Positions 26,087 through 35,407 are shown, counted from the first letter of the stretch. The stretch: 64,000 nucleotides of DNA from Pedobacter sp. KBS0701 (GCF_005938645.2 NZ_CP042171.1:5952001-6016000); one strand, 5' to 3'. The notes: generated by a model from the sequence alone, not told the origin. Numbers and translations: made by a program.

Positions 26087-27130
26087 ATGGAAAACAACGA
26101 TGTAAAAATTTCAAAAAAGAAGCCGATTTTTCCGGTTACACCTGCTTTGCAGAAATATTTGCGCACTTACCAACGCGAAGCCAAATTGCCCATCGGTTAT
26201 AAAGACCTGATGCAATTTAACGAAGCTTTTCCTTTAATGGATAAATTTGGTAAAGATTCGCTTTGGGAAGGGCCAATTTATGCGCAGGATTTAATTGAAA
26301 GATTGCATGATGGCTTAAAAGAAATTTATGCCAACTTAAAAGCATCGGGTAACCTACGGATTGTAGAGCATAAATACATCGATAAAATTGAATATTGCAC
26401 CTTTGGAAATACACATCCCTTCCGCATCCGTATCGTAAACCGTTTAAATGATGTGTACGATTATTTCTATATTAAAAAAGCTGATGCTTCGCGCATTTAT
26501 GGCCTGGAAATGGAAGAAATCCTTTCGCCAAATCAGGTAAATTACCTGGTTGATGGTGATACTTTGGTAGAAGAGCACATCGCAGGAATTCCAGGAGATG
26601 TTTTTACCAAAGGACAATTGTATACGCCAGAGTTTAATCCTACGCGTATTGCAAAAGAGTTTGTAAAGTTTAACGAGCGTTGTTTGATTATGCTTTTGGG
26701 CGATATGCGTGCTTATAACTTCGTGGTACAGATTACCCCCGATTTTGATGATATCCAGTTCCGCATCAGGGCAATAGATTTTGATCAACAGTTTTATGAA
26801 GGAAATTTAAAGGTTTACCTTCCACAGTTTTTTAAAGAAAATTTGCCTTATGTAAAAATGAGCATGGAGCAATTGACAGAGAAAACCGTATTACAGTACC
26901 AACAGGAAGAACGCTCGTCTATTGTGCACCGGGTAAGGAGTGAGCGTCATCGATTAACTGATCTCCGCGATGTTTCGAACAAAGAAGAACTCACCACACC
27001 GGAAAACATTGCTTTGCTAAAACAGGGCATGAGCGATTATTTTAAGGATAAGAATTATTTGCGCTGTAAAACCATGACGGATATTATTGAACTGAATATA
27101 AAAAATATCATCAGGCAGGTAAAGCTATAA
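26087..27130 (+). CDS. Divergent protein-kinase-fold protein
   Basis: I recognise no named family. The 347 residues carry, in order, the landmarks of a kinase or kinase-like phosphotransferase fold. These are a strand with Lys130/Lys131 (YFYIKKA), a helix Glu141, a hinge-like VEEHIAGIPGDVF (161-173), a catalytic-loop-like LLGDMRAYNFVV with Asp206 and Asn211 at the D-x4-N spacing, and a metal-site-like RAIDFDQQF with Asp231. No glycine-rich loop is clear. The N-terminal 100 residues and the C-terminal tail (after about 290) are unique. There is no signal peptide. Its neighbours give no hint. It might phosphorylate a protein, sugar or small molecule, or be a pseudokinase. Confidence 0.55.
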   Translation: MENNDVKISKKKPIFPVTPALQKYLRTYQREAKLPIGYKDLMQFNEAFPLMDKFGKDSLWEGPIYAQDLIERLHDGLKEIYANLKASGNLRIVEHKYIDKIEYCTFGNTHPFRIRIVNRLNDVYDYFYIKKADASRIYGLEMEEILSPNQVNYLVDGDTLVEEHIAGIPGDVFTKGQLYTPEFNPTRIAKEFVKFNERCLIMLLGDMRAYNFVVQITPDFDDIQFRIRAIDFDQQFYEGNLKVYLPQFFKENLPYVKMSMEQLTEKTVLQYQQEERSSIVHRVRSERHRLTDLRDVSNKEELTTPENIALLKQGMSDYFKDKNYLRCKTMTDIIELNIKNIIRQVKL

Positions 27131-27136
27131 GTGGTG

Positions 27137-27203
27137 TTGGATGTTACTATCAGACACTGAAAAAATCAAAATAAATTTATCCGTCAGATGGTAACATCTG
27201 ATG
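27137..27203. repeat. Inverted repeat GGATGTTACTATCAGAC / GTCAGATGGTAACATC
   Basis: The left arm (about 27138-27157) is mirrored by the right arm (about 27180-27203). The right arm is itself a perfect hairpin, TCAGATG-GTAA-CATCTGA, at 27184-27201. It lies just after the kinase-fold gene and before a terminator. Confidence 0.6.
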
Positions 27204-27225
27204 ACACAAAAAATAGCCCTAAAAG

Positions 27226-27256
27226 AAAAACGGCTGGCAAATTGCCAACCGTTTTT
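27226..27256. terminator. Bidirectional terminator
   Basis: AAAAACGGCTGGCAA and TTGCCAACCGTTTTT form a long stem with A runs on one side and T runs on the other. It works for the kinase-fold gene (+) and the convergent DJ-1/PfpI gene (-). Confidence 0.85.
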
Positions 27257-27286
27257 GAGTGAATCTAGAAAGAGCGTCCAAAGTTT

Positions 27287-27847
27287 TTAGGCATGCTGCC
27301 CTTCGTGAACACCTTCGGCAAATTCCTCTACAATTTTATCGTTAAAAGCAGGTAAATCCTTTGGTGTACGGCTCGTTACCAAACCTTGATCAACCACTAC
27401 TTCTTCGTCTGACCATATCGCGCCGGCATTGATCAGGTCCTGCGAAATATTTTTTACTGAAGTTAATTTTCTGCCCTGCACTACATCTGCATTAATCAAA
27501 GTTTGTGGACCATGGCAAATGGCGGCAACTGGTTTACCATCGGCAAAGAATGTTTTTACAAAAGCCAGGGCGTCTTCGTTAACACGTAATTGATCTGGAT
27601 TGATTACGCCACCTGGTAAAAGTAATCCGTTGTAATCATCAGCATTTGCTTCTGCAATGGTTTTATCTACATCAACTTCTATCGACCAGTGGTCTTGATC
27701 CCAGGCTTTTATTTTTCCACTTTTTGAGGAGATAATGTGAACGGTAGCTCCTTCTTCTTTTAACCTTTTAACTGGTTCGGTTAATTCTACTTCTTCAAAT
27801 CCGCTTTCTGAAAGTACAGCAATAGTGCGGTTACTTAATTGTCCCAT
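27287..27847 (-). CDS. DJ-1/PfpI family protein (YhbO-like)
   Basis: The 186 residues match the PfpI/YhbO group of the DJ-1 superfamily, which includes proteases, chaperone-like proteins and enzymes reported to act on methylglyoxal adducts. Key residues are Cys in VAAICHGPQTLINADV (near 110), its neighbouring His and an upstream Glu (GFEEVELTEPVKRL, near 16-19). LLLPGGVINPDQLR is another family motif. It is a cytoplasmic single-domain protein and is alone on its strand, ending in a bidirectional terminator. Exact activity in this group is debated. Confidence 0.9.
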   Translation of the reverse strand: MGQLSNRTIAVLSESGFEEVELTEPVKRLKEEGATVHIISSKSGKIKAWDQDHWSIEVDVDKTIAEANADDYNGLLLPGGVINPDQLRVNEDALAFVKTFFADGKPVAAICHGPQTLINADVVQGRKLTSVKNISQDLINAGAIWSDEEVVVDQGLVTSRTPKDLPAFNDKIVEEFAEGVHEGQHA

Positions 27848-27921
27848 AATCTTTAATATTTTTAATAGGTGATGTATTAAAGACAGTTGAGGGAAATTAT
27901 TGTTTCAGAAATTTGAGATTA

Positions 27922-28611
27922 CTAGAAAATCTCAATTGTTGTTTTCTTGTCGAGTTCTTGAAAATAGAATGCATCAAAAACTACTCTGCTAACAATAGTT
28001 TTGATAAAAATAGCATTTTTAAAATTATCCAAACTATAAGTAAAAACTAGTGAATCAAGATGCTTTTCTTCTTTAAAACCGATTGATTTAAGTATAGTCC
28101 TGGAGTTTTTATCTAAGATGTGCTGTTTTTTAAGCTTTTTAATATTGGTAACTGATAACAAAATTTCTTTATCCTTGCGTTTAAACAATAGGGCCAATTT
28201 ATTTTCTTTTTTCAAGTTGAAAATAAATCCTTCAATCTTCTGTTCTACCAAATCAAATATAGCATCATCAAACTCTTGTCCATCGTTAAAATAACCCGGT
28301 TTATAACTATTTAGTTGGTCTAATTTCTCGTCAATCTGAGCAAGCATGTGAGTTCTGTACTCATTAGATTCTTCCAGCTCACTTTTTTTAACGAAAAAAT
28401 CGATTGTTCTTTTTAATTGTTCTTTTTCTTGTATATATGGATCAATTAATGATTTAATCAATGCAATCTGGCGTTGTATCCTATTTAGATTTTTAGAATT
28501 TATACGAATTGCTTTATAATCATTGTCAATCCGGTCTTCTTCAATTATAGACTCGATTAATTTTTTTTCCTGTTCATAGATAGAGAGTAGCTCGTTAATT
28601 TCTTCATTCAT
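27922..28611 (-). CDS. Coiled-coil protein of unknown function
   Basis: I do not recognise this 229-residue protein. Residues 1 to about 105 are rich in Glu, Lys, Ile and Leu with heptad-like spacing and probably form a coiled coil. The rest is a mixed alpha/beta domain that includes LALLFKRKDKEILLSVTNI. No membrane segment or signal peptide is seen. It starts 3 bp after the stop of the glycosyltransferase gene, so it belongs to the same transcript. A role in surface glycan assembly is only suggested by position. Confidence 0.6.
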   Translation of the reverse strand: MNEEINELLSIYEQEKKLIESIIEEDRIDNDYKAIRINSKNLNRIQRQIALIKSLIDPYIQEKEQLKRTIDFFVKKSELEESNEYRTHMLAQIDEKLDQLNSYKPGYFNDGQEFDDAIFDLVEQKIEGFIFNLKKENKLALLFKRKDKEILLSVTNIKKLKKQHILDKNSRTILKSIGFKEEKHLDSLVFTYSLDNFKNAIFIKTIVSRVVFDAFYFQELDKKTTIEIF

Positions 28612-28614
28612 AAG

Positions 28615-29361
28615 CTAATCATTTGTCCTACGGTGTTTAACAAAATATAAGGCTAAATTACCTGCAATGATAATATGATTAAAGATATTCGGTACTAGGC
28701 CATAATATTTGTTGAAGATTTTAAACCGCTCTTTTAAGCTCTCGCGGTGTTTTTTCTTGCTCATGCCACCAACCAGGTATTTAGCTACGTACCGGTGAAC
28801 ATTAACGATATTAGATGCCTTTTTTGCTGCTTTGATAATCCAATCAATATCTGAACTATATTTATAGGTTAAGTCGTAAGAAGTAATAATACTGCGGCGG
28901 ATGTAAATGGCCTGATGGCTTATATTCATGCCGTATTTAAAGCTGGTCCAATCAAATTCCTCGGGTGCTTCGTGTCTTCTGCGGCCAAGATTTTCCCATT
29001 TATCATTGTACATTTCCGTTTCCCCGTAGTAAATATCGGCACCGGGAGCAGAGGCAAAAACATCTTCTACTGTTTGCTCGTCATAAATCTCATCGCCAGA
29101 ATTCATAAACAAAACATAATCGCCTGTTGCCAGGGCTAAACCTTTGTTCATAGCATCATAAATGCCTTTGTCGGGTTCTGATACGATTTTCGAAATCTGA
29201 TCTTTGTAACGCTCAACAACCTGCAGCGTACCATCAGTTGATGCGCCGTCTATTACAATATATTCGATTTTTTTATAGGTCTGTTTAAGGATAGATTGAA
29301 TGGTACGTTCGATATCGCGAACGTTATTATATACAATGGTGATGATTGTTAATTTGGACAT
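28615..29361 (-). CDS. Family 2 glycosyltransferase (WcaA/WcaE-like)
   Basis: A 248-residue GT-A enzyme that transfers a sugar from a nucleotide-sugar donor. It begins with LTIITIVYNNVRDIERTIQS and IEYIVIDGASTDGT, then has SEPDKGIYDAMNKGLALATG, and the metal-binding motif in VLFMNSGDEIYD. The C-terminal part has a weak hydrophobic segment that could touch the membrane. It is 3 bp upstream of the coiled-coil gene and 3 bp downstream of a DUF1016 gene. Colanic-acid-type enzymes share this length. The sugar is unknown. Confidence 0.87.
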   Translation of the reverse strand: MSKLTIITIVYNNVRDIERTIQSILKQTYKKIEYIVIDGASTDGTLQVVERYKDQISKIVSEPDKGIYDAMNKGLALATGDYVLFMNSGDEIYDEQTVEDVFASAPGADIYYGETEMYNDKWENLGRRRHEAPEEFDWTSFKYGMNISHQAIYIRRSIITSYDLTYKYSSDIDWIIKAAKKASNIVNVHRYVAKYLVGGMSKKKHRESLKERFKIFNKYYGLVPNIFNHIIIAGNLALYFVKHRRTND

Positions 29362-29364
29362 GGG

Positions 29365-30456
29365 TTAATCCATTAGTTTTTTAAAGGTTTCAGCATCTGG
29401 GATTAAACCTTTAAATGCTTTAGGTAATGTTGCACTGGTTTTGTAGGTAGAAACACCCATTGCTTTGTTAAAATCGCGGAATGAAAATTCTACAATTTTG
29501 TTTTTCTTTTCTTTGCAAAGTATGATGCCGATTGATGGCTGCTCATGTGGTTGTTTAACATATTCATCAAGAGCAGATAAATAGAAATTCATTTTGCCCA
29601 GGTACTCAGGTTTGAATTTTCCGGTTTTTAGTTCGAAAACAACCAAACATTGTAAACGGCGGTTAAAAAACAAAAGGTCTAAGAAATATTCTTCGTCTTC
29701 AACAATTAACCTATATTGATTGCTAATAAAGGCAAAATCGGTTCCTAGCGACATTAAAAACTTTTTAATATTCTGTACTATTCCACTTTCTAAAACCCGT
29801 TCATCTTGCTCGTCAGTATCTTCTATATTAATAAAATCCAACAGGTATTCATCTTTGAAAGATTGTAGCGCTTTGTTCCTTATCTCTTCGTTAGAAATCG
29901 TTTTTAAAAAGTTATTCGGTAAACTGCCGGAGTTACTGAATGATTTATTTTTGAGTTGGTGCTTTAAGGTACCAACACTCCAAAATTCGATAGCTGCCTT
30001 TTGGATATAATATATCTTTTCTTCAACCGATTGTGAATTCTGTAGAATTTCAATGTGGTGGGTAAAACTGATGTTGAAAAATGTCTTTTCCAATTGGTCC
30101 GTCACTAACGGTCTAAATTCAATGTGCTCAATATCAATTATTTGTAATTGGTCCGTCAGTGACGGACTAATTAAGATTTGTTCTCTCCATGATTCGAAAA
30201 AGAACCTCATCCGTTTAATATTTGTGCCTGAAAATCCTCTTAAGCCTGGTAACTCTAACTGTAAATCATTAGAAAGATTATCTATCACTTTGGCGCCCCA
30301 TTTCTCTTTTTCTACCTTTTCCGAAATGAATTTGCCCACTGTAAAATAGAGCAGCAAAAGTTCTTTATTTACTAAAGTAGCAGCTTTATACCGGCTTGAT
30401 AAAATAGCCGATTTTAATGCCTTAATACTTTCAGAATAATTTGCGATGCTTTCCAT
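29365..30456 (-). CDS. DUF1016/YhcG-like PDDEXK nuclease-domain protein
   Basis: YhcG-type proteins combine an N-terminal DUF1016 helical domain with a C-terminal PD-(D/E)XK nuclease domain; the physiological role is unsettled. Here 363 residues show SRYKAATLVNKELLLLYFTVGKFI and GFSGTNIKRMRFFFESW in the N-terminal part, and YFLDLLFFNRRLQCLVVFELKTG with the Asp and E-x-K of the nuclease near 268-289. Residues near 98-130 hold two related PSLTDQL and PLVTDQL segments encoded by a palindromic DNA repeat. The gene sits in the same strand and spacing (3 bp) as the glycosyltransferase gene, an odd partner for it. Confidence 0.82.
   Translation of the reverse strand: MESIANYSESIKALKSAILSSRYKAATLVNKELLLLYFTVGKFISEKVEKEKWGAKVIDNLSNDLQLELPGLRGFSGTNIKRMRFFFESWREQILISPSLTDQLQIIDIEHIEFRPLVTDQLEKTFFNISFTHHIEILQNSQSVEEKIYYIQKAAIEFWSVGTLKHQLKNKSFSNSGSLPNNFLKTISNEEIRNKALQSFKDEYLLDFINIEDTDEQDERVLESGIVQNIKKFLMSLGTDFAFISNQYRLIVEDEEYFLDLLFFNRRLQCLVVFELKTGKFKPEYLGKMNFYLSALDEYVKQPHEQPSIGIILCKEKKNKIVEFSFRDFNKAMGVSTYKTSATLPKAFKGLIPDAETFKKLMD
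30090..30173. repeat. Duplicated palindrome inside the DUF1016 gene
   Basis: AATTGGTCCGTCAnTnACGG occurs twice, at about 30091-30115 and 30146-30173. The second copy is a near-perfect palindrome (TTGGTCCGTCA/TGACGGACTAA). Both are read in frame and encode PSLTDQL and PLVTDQL. Confidence 0.65.
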
Positions 30457-30575
30457 TAAACAGTTTCAGTCGCTATAAATTTAATAAAGATTGACCAAAA
30501 TTTTATTTGTATAAAAGAAAATAAAATTTTGCCAACCGAATTTTAAATAGAACTGTAAATTATTAAGATATTGAG

Positions 30576-31856
30576 TTATTTTGGCTGTAAATCAATCAGT
30601 GTTTCGTAAAGATGGATGTGTTCTGTGGCAATAACTTCTTCAGAGAAATCGGTTAAAATACTCAATCTTGCTGCTTTTTGGATATCTTCTTTATTTGGGC
30701 GGTGGTACAACCACTCGATGCCGTTTGCCAGATCTTCGGCATTTTGATACTCAGCCAGGTAACCATTATGCATGTGTTTTACCATATCCGGAATCCCTCC
30801 TGTGGTAAAGGCAACAACAGGGGTAGCGCAGGCCAGGCTTTCCATTACGGTATTGGGTAGATTATCTTCAAGAGAAGGTGTAATAAAAGCATCAGCTGCA
30901 GAATAACATTTCGCTAAATGGTCATCTTTATTAATGGTACCCAAAAATGTGGTTTTGAAAGGGAATTCTGGCATTTCGGCATTTTCCTTATTCCCGAAAA
31001 TAACCAGTTCAATATTATCTTTTTGTATACCTGCCCTGCGCGAAAGAATTTCTAAAGCTTCGATCAAATAGGGGGTTCCTTTATGTTTGTCGTTTTTTGA
31101 AGGCATAAAACCGCTCATCAAAACAAATTTATGCGGATTGATCTTTAGGATTTTCTTGGCCTCTGATTTAACATAAGGTTTGAAAATTTTTGTTTCAATA
31201 GTGTTTGGAATTACAGTAGCTTTCCTGGTGCCCAATAAACTGCTGAACTTTACTGATGCCGCCATCCATTTACTCGGCGCCACAATATGAAAATTTAATT
31301 CAGTATAGGCTTTTTGTTTGCGTAACCAGGTTTTATGCGAGATATCGTTCTTCCCGCTGATTTTTAAAATCGGGCAATTGCCACATTGGTGATGAAAGTT
31401 TTCGCAGCCATAACGCACATGGCATCCGCCGGTAAAAGCATTGCTATCATGAAAAGTCCACACAATCGGTTTTTCCAGTTCATCAAGCTGGGCTAAAAAT
31501 TTAGGATTAAGAAAACCGTGGTTTACCCAATGCAAATGGATAATATCAGCATTTTTAACGTCGGGATGGTTAATGACCGAACGGCCAAACCATTGCAAAC
31601 TAAATGGCGTTTTTACTGATTTGCTCAGCCATTTTGCATAATACCTTTCGGATAAGATATTGTAAACGGCTTTTGCTTTCTGCAGGGGCGATTTGCTAAA
31701 GGTATCAATGTTTGGGTTTTGGCCAAATTTATAGTAAACCAATACTTTCGAATCGATTCCACTTGCCTTTAGGGCATCACTTAAACGCAAACAGGCTCGT
31801 CCTGCTCCGCCATTTCCATCGTAGGTATTTAGGTGTACTACTTTCAAATCAATCAA
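30576..31856 (-). CDS. Family 4 glycosyltransferase
   Basis: A 426-residue GT-B glycosyltransferase. The N-terminal domain begins KVVHLNTYDGNGGAGRACLRL. The C-terminal domain has VLMSGFMPSKNDKHKGTPYLIEAL and the E-x7-E signature region in FITPSLEDNLPNTVMESLACATPVVAF near 330-356. No ATG is in frame near the start. The first codon is TTG, either at 31856 or, in better agreement with relatives that begin MKVVHLN, at 31847. It lies 119 bp upstream of the DUF1016 gene on the same strand and probably belongs to the same surface-glycan group as the GT2 gene. Confidence 0.85.
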   Translation of the reverse strand: MIDLKVVHLNTYDGNGGAGRACLRLSDALKASGIDSKVLVYYKFGQNPNIDTFSKSPLQKAKAVYNILSERYYAKWLSKSVKTPFSLQWFGRSVINHPDVKNADIIHLHWVNHGFLNPKFLAQLDELEKPIVWTFHDSNAFTGGCHVRYGCENFHHQCGNCPILKISGKNDISHKTWLRKQKAYTELNFHIVAPSKWMAASVKFSSLLGTRKATVIPNTIETKIFKPYVKSEAKKILKINPHKFVLMSGFMPSKNDKHKGTPYLIEALEILSRRAGIQKDNIELVIFGNKENAEMPEFPFKTTFLGTINKDDHLAKCYSAADAFITPSLEDNLPNTVMESLACATPVVAFTTGGIPDMVKHMHNGYLAEYQNAEDLANGIEWLYHRPNKEDIQKAARLSILTDFSEEVIATEHIHLYETLIDLQPK

Positions 31857-32025
31857 AAATACATTTTATTGTTTACGAATATAAAATCTGTTGCGTAATT
31901 TCATCCTAATATTTTTATTGCTTTTAATTGTAGGATGGAGCCTTTGATGTTTAGGTAATCATATTTGAACTTAATGATTATTTAAACATGACGACTTCAG
32001 GCATCCTAAGCCAAACAAATAAATC

Positions 32026-35000
32026 ATGATCAAATCCCTGCTAAAATCGCTTGCGACACTCGCATTTTTACTGCCTATTTATTCATTTGTCCAAGGTCAG
32101 ACCTACTTTGCGGCGTACCCTGCTTTAACGCCCGATGCGCAAGCAATAGTATTCAGTTACGACGGAGACATTTGGAAAGTTCCGGTAAAAGGAGGTGTAG
32201 CATCGCGTATTACCGCTATGCAGGGAGAAGAAATTAACCCGAAAATATCTCCCGACGGTAAGTGGCTTGCCTTTTCTTCCAATCAGTTTGGCAATTATGA
32301 TATTTATCTAATGCCATTAACAGGAGGTGATATTAAACAGTTAACTTTTAATGATGCCAGTGATGAAGTAGATAACTGGAGCTGGGATTCGAAAACAATT
32401 TATTTTACGTCTGGCCGGTACAACTCCTTTTCGAGTTATAAAGTAAGCGTCAATGGTGGTACTGCTGTCCGGTTGTTTGATAATTATTTCAATACTACGC
32501 ACCATATTGCCGAATCGCCAACGGGAGAACTGTTTTTTAACGATACCTGGGAGAGCTACCGTTTCACCAACCGTAAACATTATAAAGGTGCTTATAATCC
32601 AGATATTCAATCATATAACCCAAAAACCAAAAGTTACAAACGTTATACTGATTACATTGGGAAAGATTTCTGGACGAGTGTAGATCAAAAAGGCAATATC
32701 TTTTTTGTGTCGGACGAAGGAAATGATGAATACAACCTTTATACTTTTATCAATGGTAAAAAAACTGGTTTAACCAGTTTTGATACTTCCATTAAACGAC
32801 CTTTTGTTTCGGCCAATGGAACTACAGTCGTGTTTGAGAAAGACTATCAATTGTATACCTATGACGTAGCTTCGAAGAAAGCTGAGAAAATCAATATTAA
32901 TACCTCACGGAATCAGGTATTGAGTAAAGAGCAGGAGTACGATGTCCGCGGAAATATTTCGGCATTTGATGTTTCTACTGATGGAAAAAAGATGGCTTTT
33001 ATTTCGCGAGGTGACGTGTTTGTAAGTGATGCTGATGGAAAGTTTATCCGGAAAATTACCAATAGCGGCGAACGTGCTTTGGAGTGTAAATGGCTGGCCG
33101 ACAATAAAACAATTTTATTTAGTCAAACCACTAATGGTTATCAGAACTGGTTTACCATTACGGGTGATGGAAAAGGTGCTGTTAAACAGCTTACAAAAGA
33201 TAAAGCAAACGTACGCGATATCACCTTGAACAAAACCAAAACCATGGCAGTGTATTTAAGTGGCAGGAACGAGCTTAAGCTCATGGATCTTAAAACTTTC
33301 GATGCTAAAACTATAGTGACTGACGAGTTTTGGGCCATACAAAGCTCAACGCCAGGTTTTTCGCCAAATGATGAATATGTGCTTTTCACGGTCTATCGGA
33401 ATTTTGAACAGGATATTATGGTGCATCACATTAAAAATAATAAAACCATTAACTTAACCAATACCGGCGTTACCGAAACCGGACCGGCATGGTCGCCGGA
33501 TGGAAAGTATATTTTCTTTACCAGTGCACGTACCAAACCTTCTTACCCAACCGGTATGCAGAATGCACATATTTACCGCATGGCCTTAAATAATTACGAT
33601 GAGCCTTATCGTTCTGATAAATTCGACGATCTGTTTAAAGAAACCAAGCCAGCACCAACAGATGTTAAACCTGCTATTACTGCGCCTAAAAATGATAAAA
33701 AAGCAAAAGCAGACACAACTAAAAAGAAAACGGATGTTAAGCCTACTCCAAAACCGGCAAATGTAATTACCATTAATACGCAGGATATTTTAGACAGGAT
33801 AGAACTGGTTGGGCCTTCTTTTGGAGGTCAGTATGGAACTGATGTTTTTGCCAAGGGCGATAAAACCTATGTGTTTTATTCATCTAACCATGAAGGAGGT
33901 GCGCCAGGACTTTACCGTACGACTATCGAACCTTTCGAAGCCAATAAAACCGAAAAAGTTGCTGATGGCGACAATTATTCGATTATCTCATCGGGTGATA
34001 AATTCTTCGTTTTATCACGTGGAGCAATCAACAAGTATTCATTAGAGGGAAATAAACTTGATCGGGTAGAACATGGTTATAAATTTACAAGAAACCTAAA
34101 TGCAGAATTTAACCAGATGTTTTACGAAACCTGGGTGGGGTTGGATGAAAATTTCTACGATGAAAAATTCCATGGTGTAGATTGGGATAAAATGAGAACA
34201 CGTTATGCCACTTATTTGCCTTATGTAAACAACCGGAGCGATTTAAGGATTTTATTGAATGATATGCTTGGAGAGCTTAATTCTTCGCACATGGGTTTTA
34301 ATAGTGCAGGTGCAGAGGAACGCAAAAACCTTAATTACATTACCAATGAAACAGGGATCATCTTCGATAACGAAAACCCTTTAAAGGTAGAACGTATTGC
34401 TGCTAAAAGTAATGCTGCCCGTACCGGAACAAATATTTTAGCTGGGGATATTTTAACAGAAGTGAACGGCGTTAAGGTAGATGAAAAAATAGACCGTGAT
34501 TATTATTTCAGTAAGCCATCATTGGATCGGGAAATGACGTTAACATTTAAACGCAATGGAAAAGATGTTTATGTAAATGTACACCCTGAAAGTTCTGGCA
34601 CTTTGCGCGGAAACCTTTACGATGAGTGGATTAGCCAGAACCATAAAAATGTAGACAAATGGAGCAACAACCGCATAGCTTATTCTTATATGAAAAATAT
34701 GGGTAGTGGCGAGCTGGAAACTTTCCTTTTGGATATGGTTGCACAAGAAGAAAATAAGGAAGCCATTATTCTTGATCTACGGTACAATACTGGCGGAAAC
34801 GTGCATGATGATGTGTTGAAATTCCTTTCTCAGCGTCCTTACCTCCAGTGGAAATACCGTGGCGGTAAACTGGCGCCTCAAAGTAATTTTGGTCCTGCAG
34901 CAAAACCGATTGTACTTCTCATTAACGAACAATCTTTAAGTGATGCCGAAATGACGGCCGCAGGTTTTAAACAACTAAAACTGGGAAAAATTATTGGTAC

Positions 35001-35223
35001 GGAAACTTACCGCTGGATTATTTTTACCTCTGCCAAAGGTTTGGTTGATGGTTCTTCTTACCGTTTACCATCATGGGGCTGCTATACCATGGATGGGAAA
35101 AATATTGAGAAAGAAGGTGTTAAGCCAGATATCTTCGTTAAAAACACTTTCGAAGATCGCCTGGCCGATAAAGATCCTCAACTCGAAAAAGCAGTGGCTG
35201 AGATTTTGAAAGACCTGAAGTAG
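32026..35223 (+). CDS. Tricorn-like S41 family peptidase
   Basis: A 1065-residue secreted protease. A signal peptide ends at about residue 24 (VQGQ). Beta-propeller repeats with YDIYLMPL, DGKWLAFSS and SPDGKYIFFTSAR fill about 30-540. A Lys/Pro/Thr-rich linker (about 545-590) precedes a second domain, a PDZ domain near 780-850 (ILAGDILTEVNGVKV) and the C-terminal S41 core. The catalytic Ser is in LINEQSLSDAEMTAAGF near 971. In tricorn protease the propellers gate access to the site, so it probably trims peptides in the periplasm. It is a lone gene with a palindromic repeat downstream. Confidence 0.9.
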   Translation: MIKSLLKSLATLAFLLPIYSFVQGQTYFAAYPALTPDAQAIVFSYDGDIWKVPVKGGVASRITAMQGEEINPKISPDGKWLAFSSNQFGNYDIYLMPLTGGDIKQLTFNDASDEVDNWSWDSKTIYFTSGRYNSFSSYKVSVNGGTAVRLFDNYFNTTHHIAESPTGELFFNDTWESYRFTNRKHYKGAYNPDIQSYNPKTKSYKRYTDYIGKDFWTSVDQKGNIFFVSDEGNDEYNLYTFINGKKTGLTSFDTSIKRPFVSANGTTVVFEKDYQLYTYDVASKKAEKININTSRNQVLSKEQEYDVRGNISAFDVSTDGKKMAFISRGDVFVSDADGKFIRKITNSGERALECKWLADNKTILFSQTTNGYQNWFTITGDGKGAVKQLTKDKANVRDITLNKTKTMAVYLSGRNELKLMDLKTFDAKTIVTDEFWAIQSSTPGFSPNDEYVLFTVYRNFEQDIMVHHIKNNKTINLTNTGVTETGPAWSPDGKYIFFTSARTKPSYPTGMQNAHIYRMALNNYDEPYRSDKFDDLFKETKPAPTDVKPAITAPKNDKKAKADTTKKKTDVKPTPKPANVITINTQDILDRIELVGPSFGGQYGTDVFAKGDKTYVFYSSNHEGGAPGLYRTTIEPFEANKTEKVADGDNYSIISSGDKFFVLSRGAINKYSLEGNKLDRVEHGYKFTRNLNAEFNQMFYETWVGLDENFYDEKFHGVDWDKMRTRYATYLPYVNNRSDLRILLNDMLGELNSSHMGFNSAGAEERKNLNYITNETGIIFDNENPLKVERIAAKSNAARTGTNILAGDILTEVNGVKVDEKIDRDYYFSKPSLDREMTLTFKRNGKDVYVNVHPESSGTLRGNLYDEWISQNHKNVDKWSNNRIAYSYMKNMGSGELETFLLDMVAQEENKEAIILDLRYNTGGNVHDDVLKFLSQRPYLQWKYRGGKLAPQSNFGPAAKPIVLLINEQSLSDAEMTAAGFKQLKLGKIIGTETYRWIIFTSAKGLVDGSSYRLPSWGCYTMDGKNIEKEGVKPDIFVKNTFEDRLADKDPQLEKAVAEILKDLK

Positions 35224-35247
35224 GGGTAATCTTAAAACGATTGTTTT

Positions 35248-35345
35248 ATTGTTGGATTGTTAATATTGTTGGCAACCGACATAAAATATATAGGCCTGTT
35301 TGCTAAATTAGCAATAAAAAAAATAACAATCCAGCAATATAGGCC
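35248..35345. repeat. Long-stem palindromic element after the S41 gene
   Basis: ATTGTTGGATTGTTA at 35248-35262 pairs with TAACAATCCAGCAAT at 35324-35338, with one mismatch. Between them lies the palindrome TTGCTAAATTAGCAA. ATATAGGCC occurs twice, once inside and once at the right end. It may act as a terminator or be a small mobile repeat. Confidence 0.65.
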
Positions 35346-35407
35346 ATTCAATTTTTAACCAATTAACCAATTTTTTCCGTTTCTTTGGGATTGGAATTAT
35401 TTAATAC

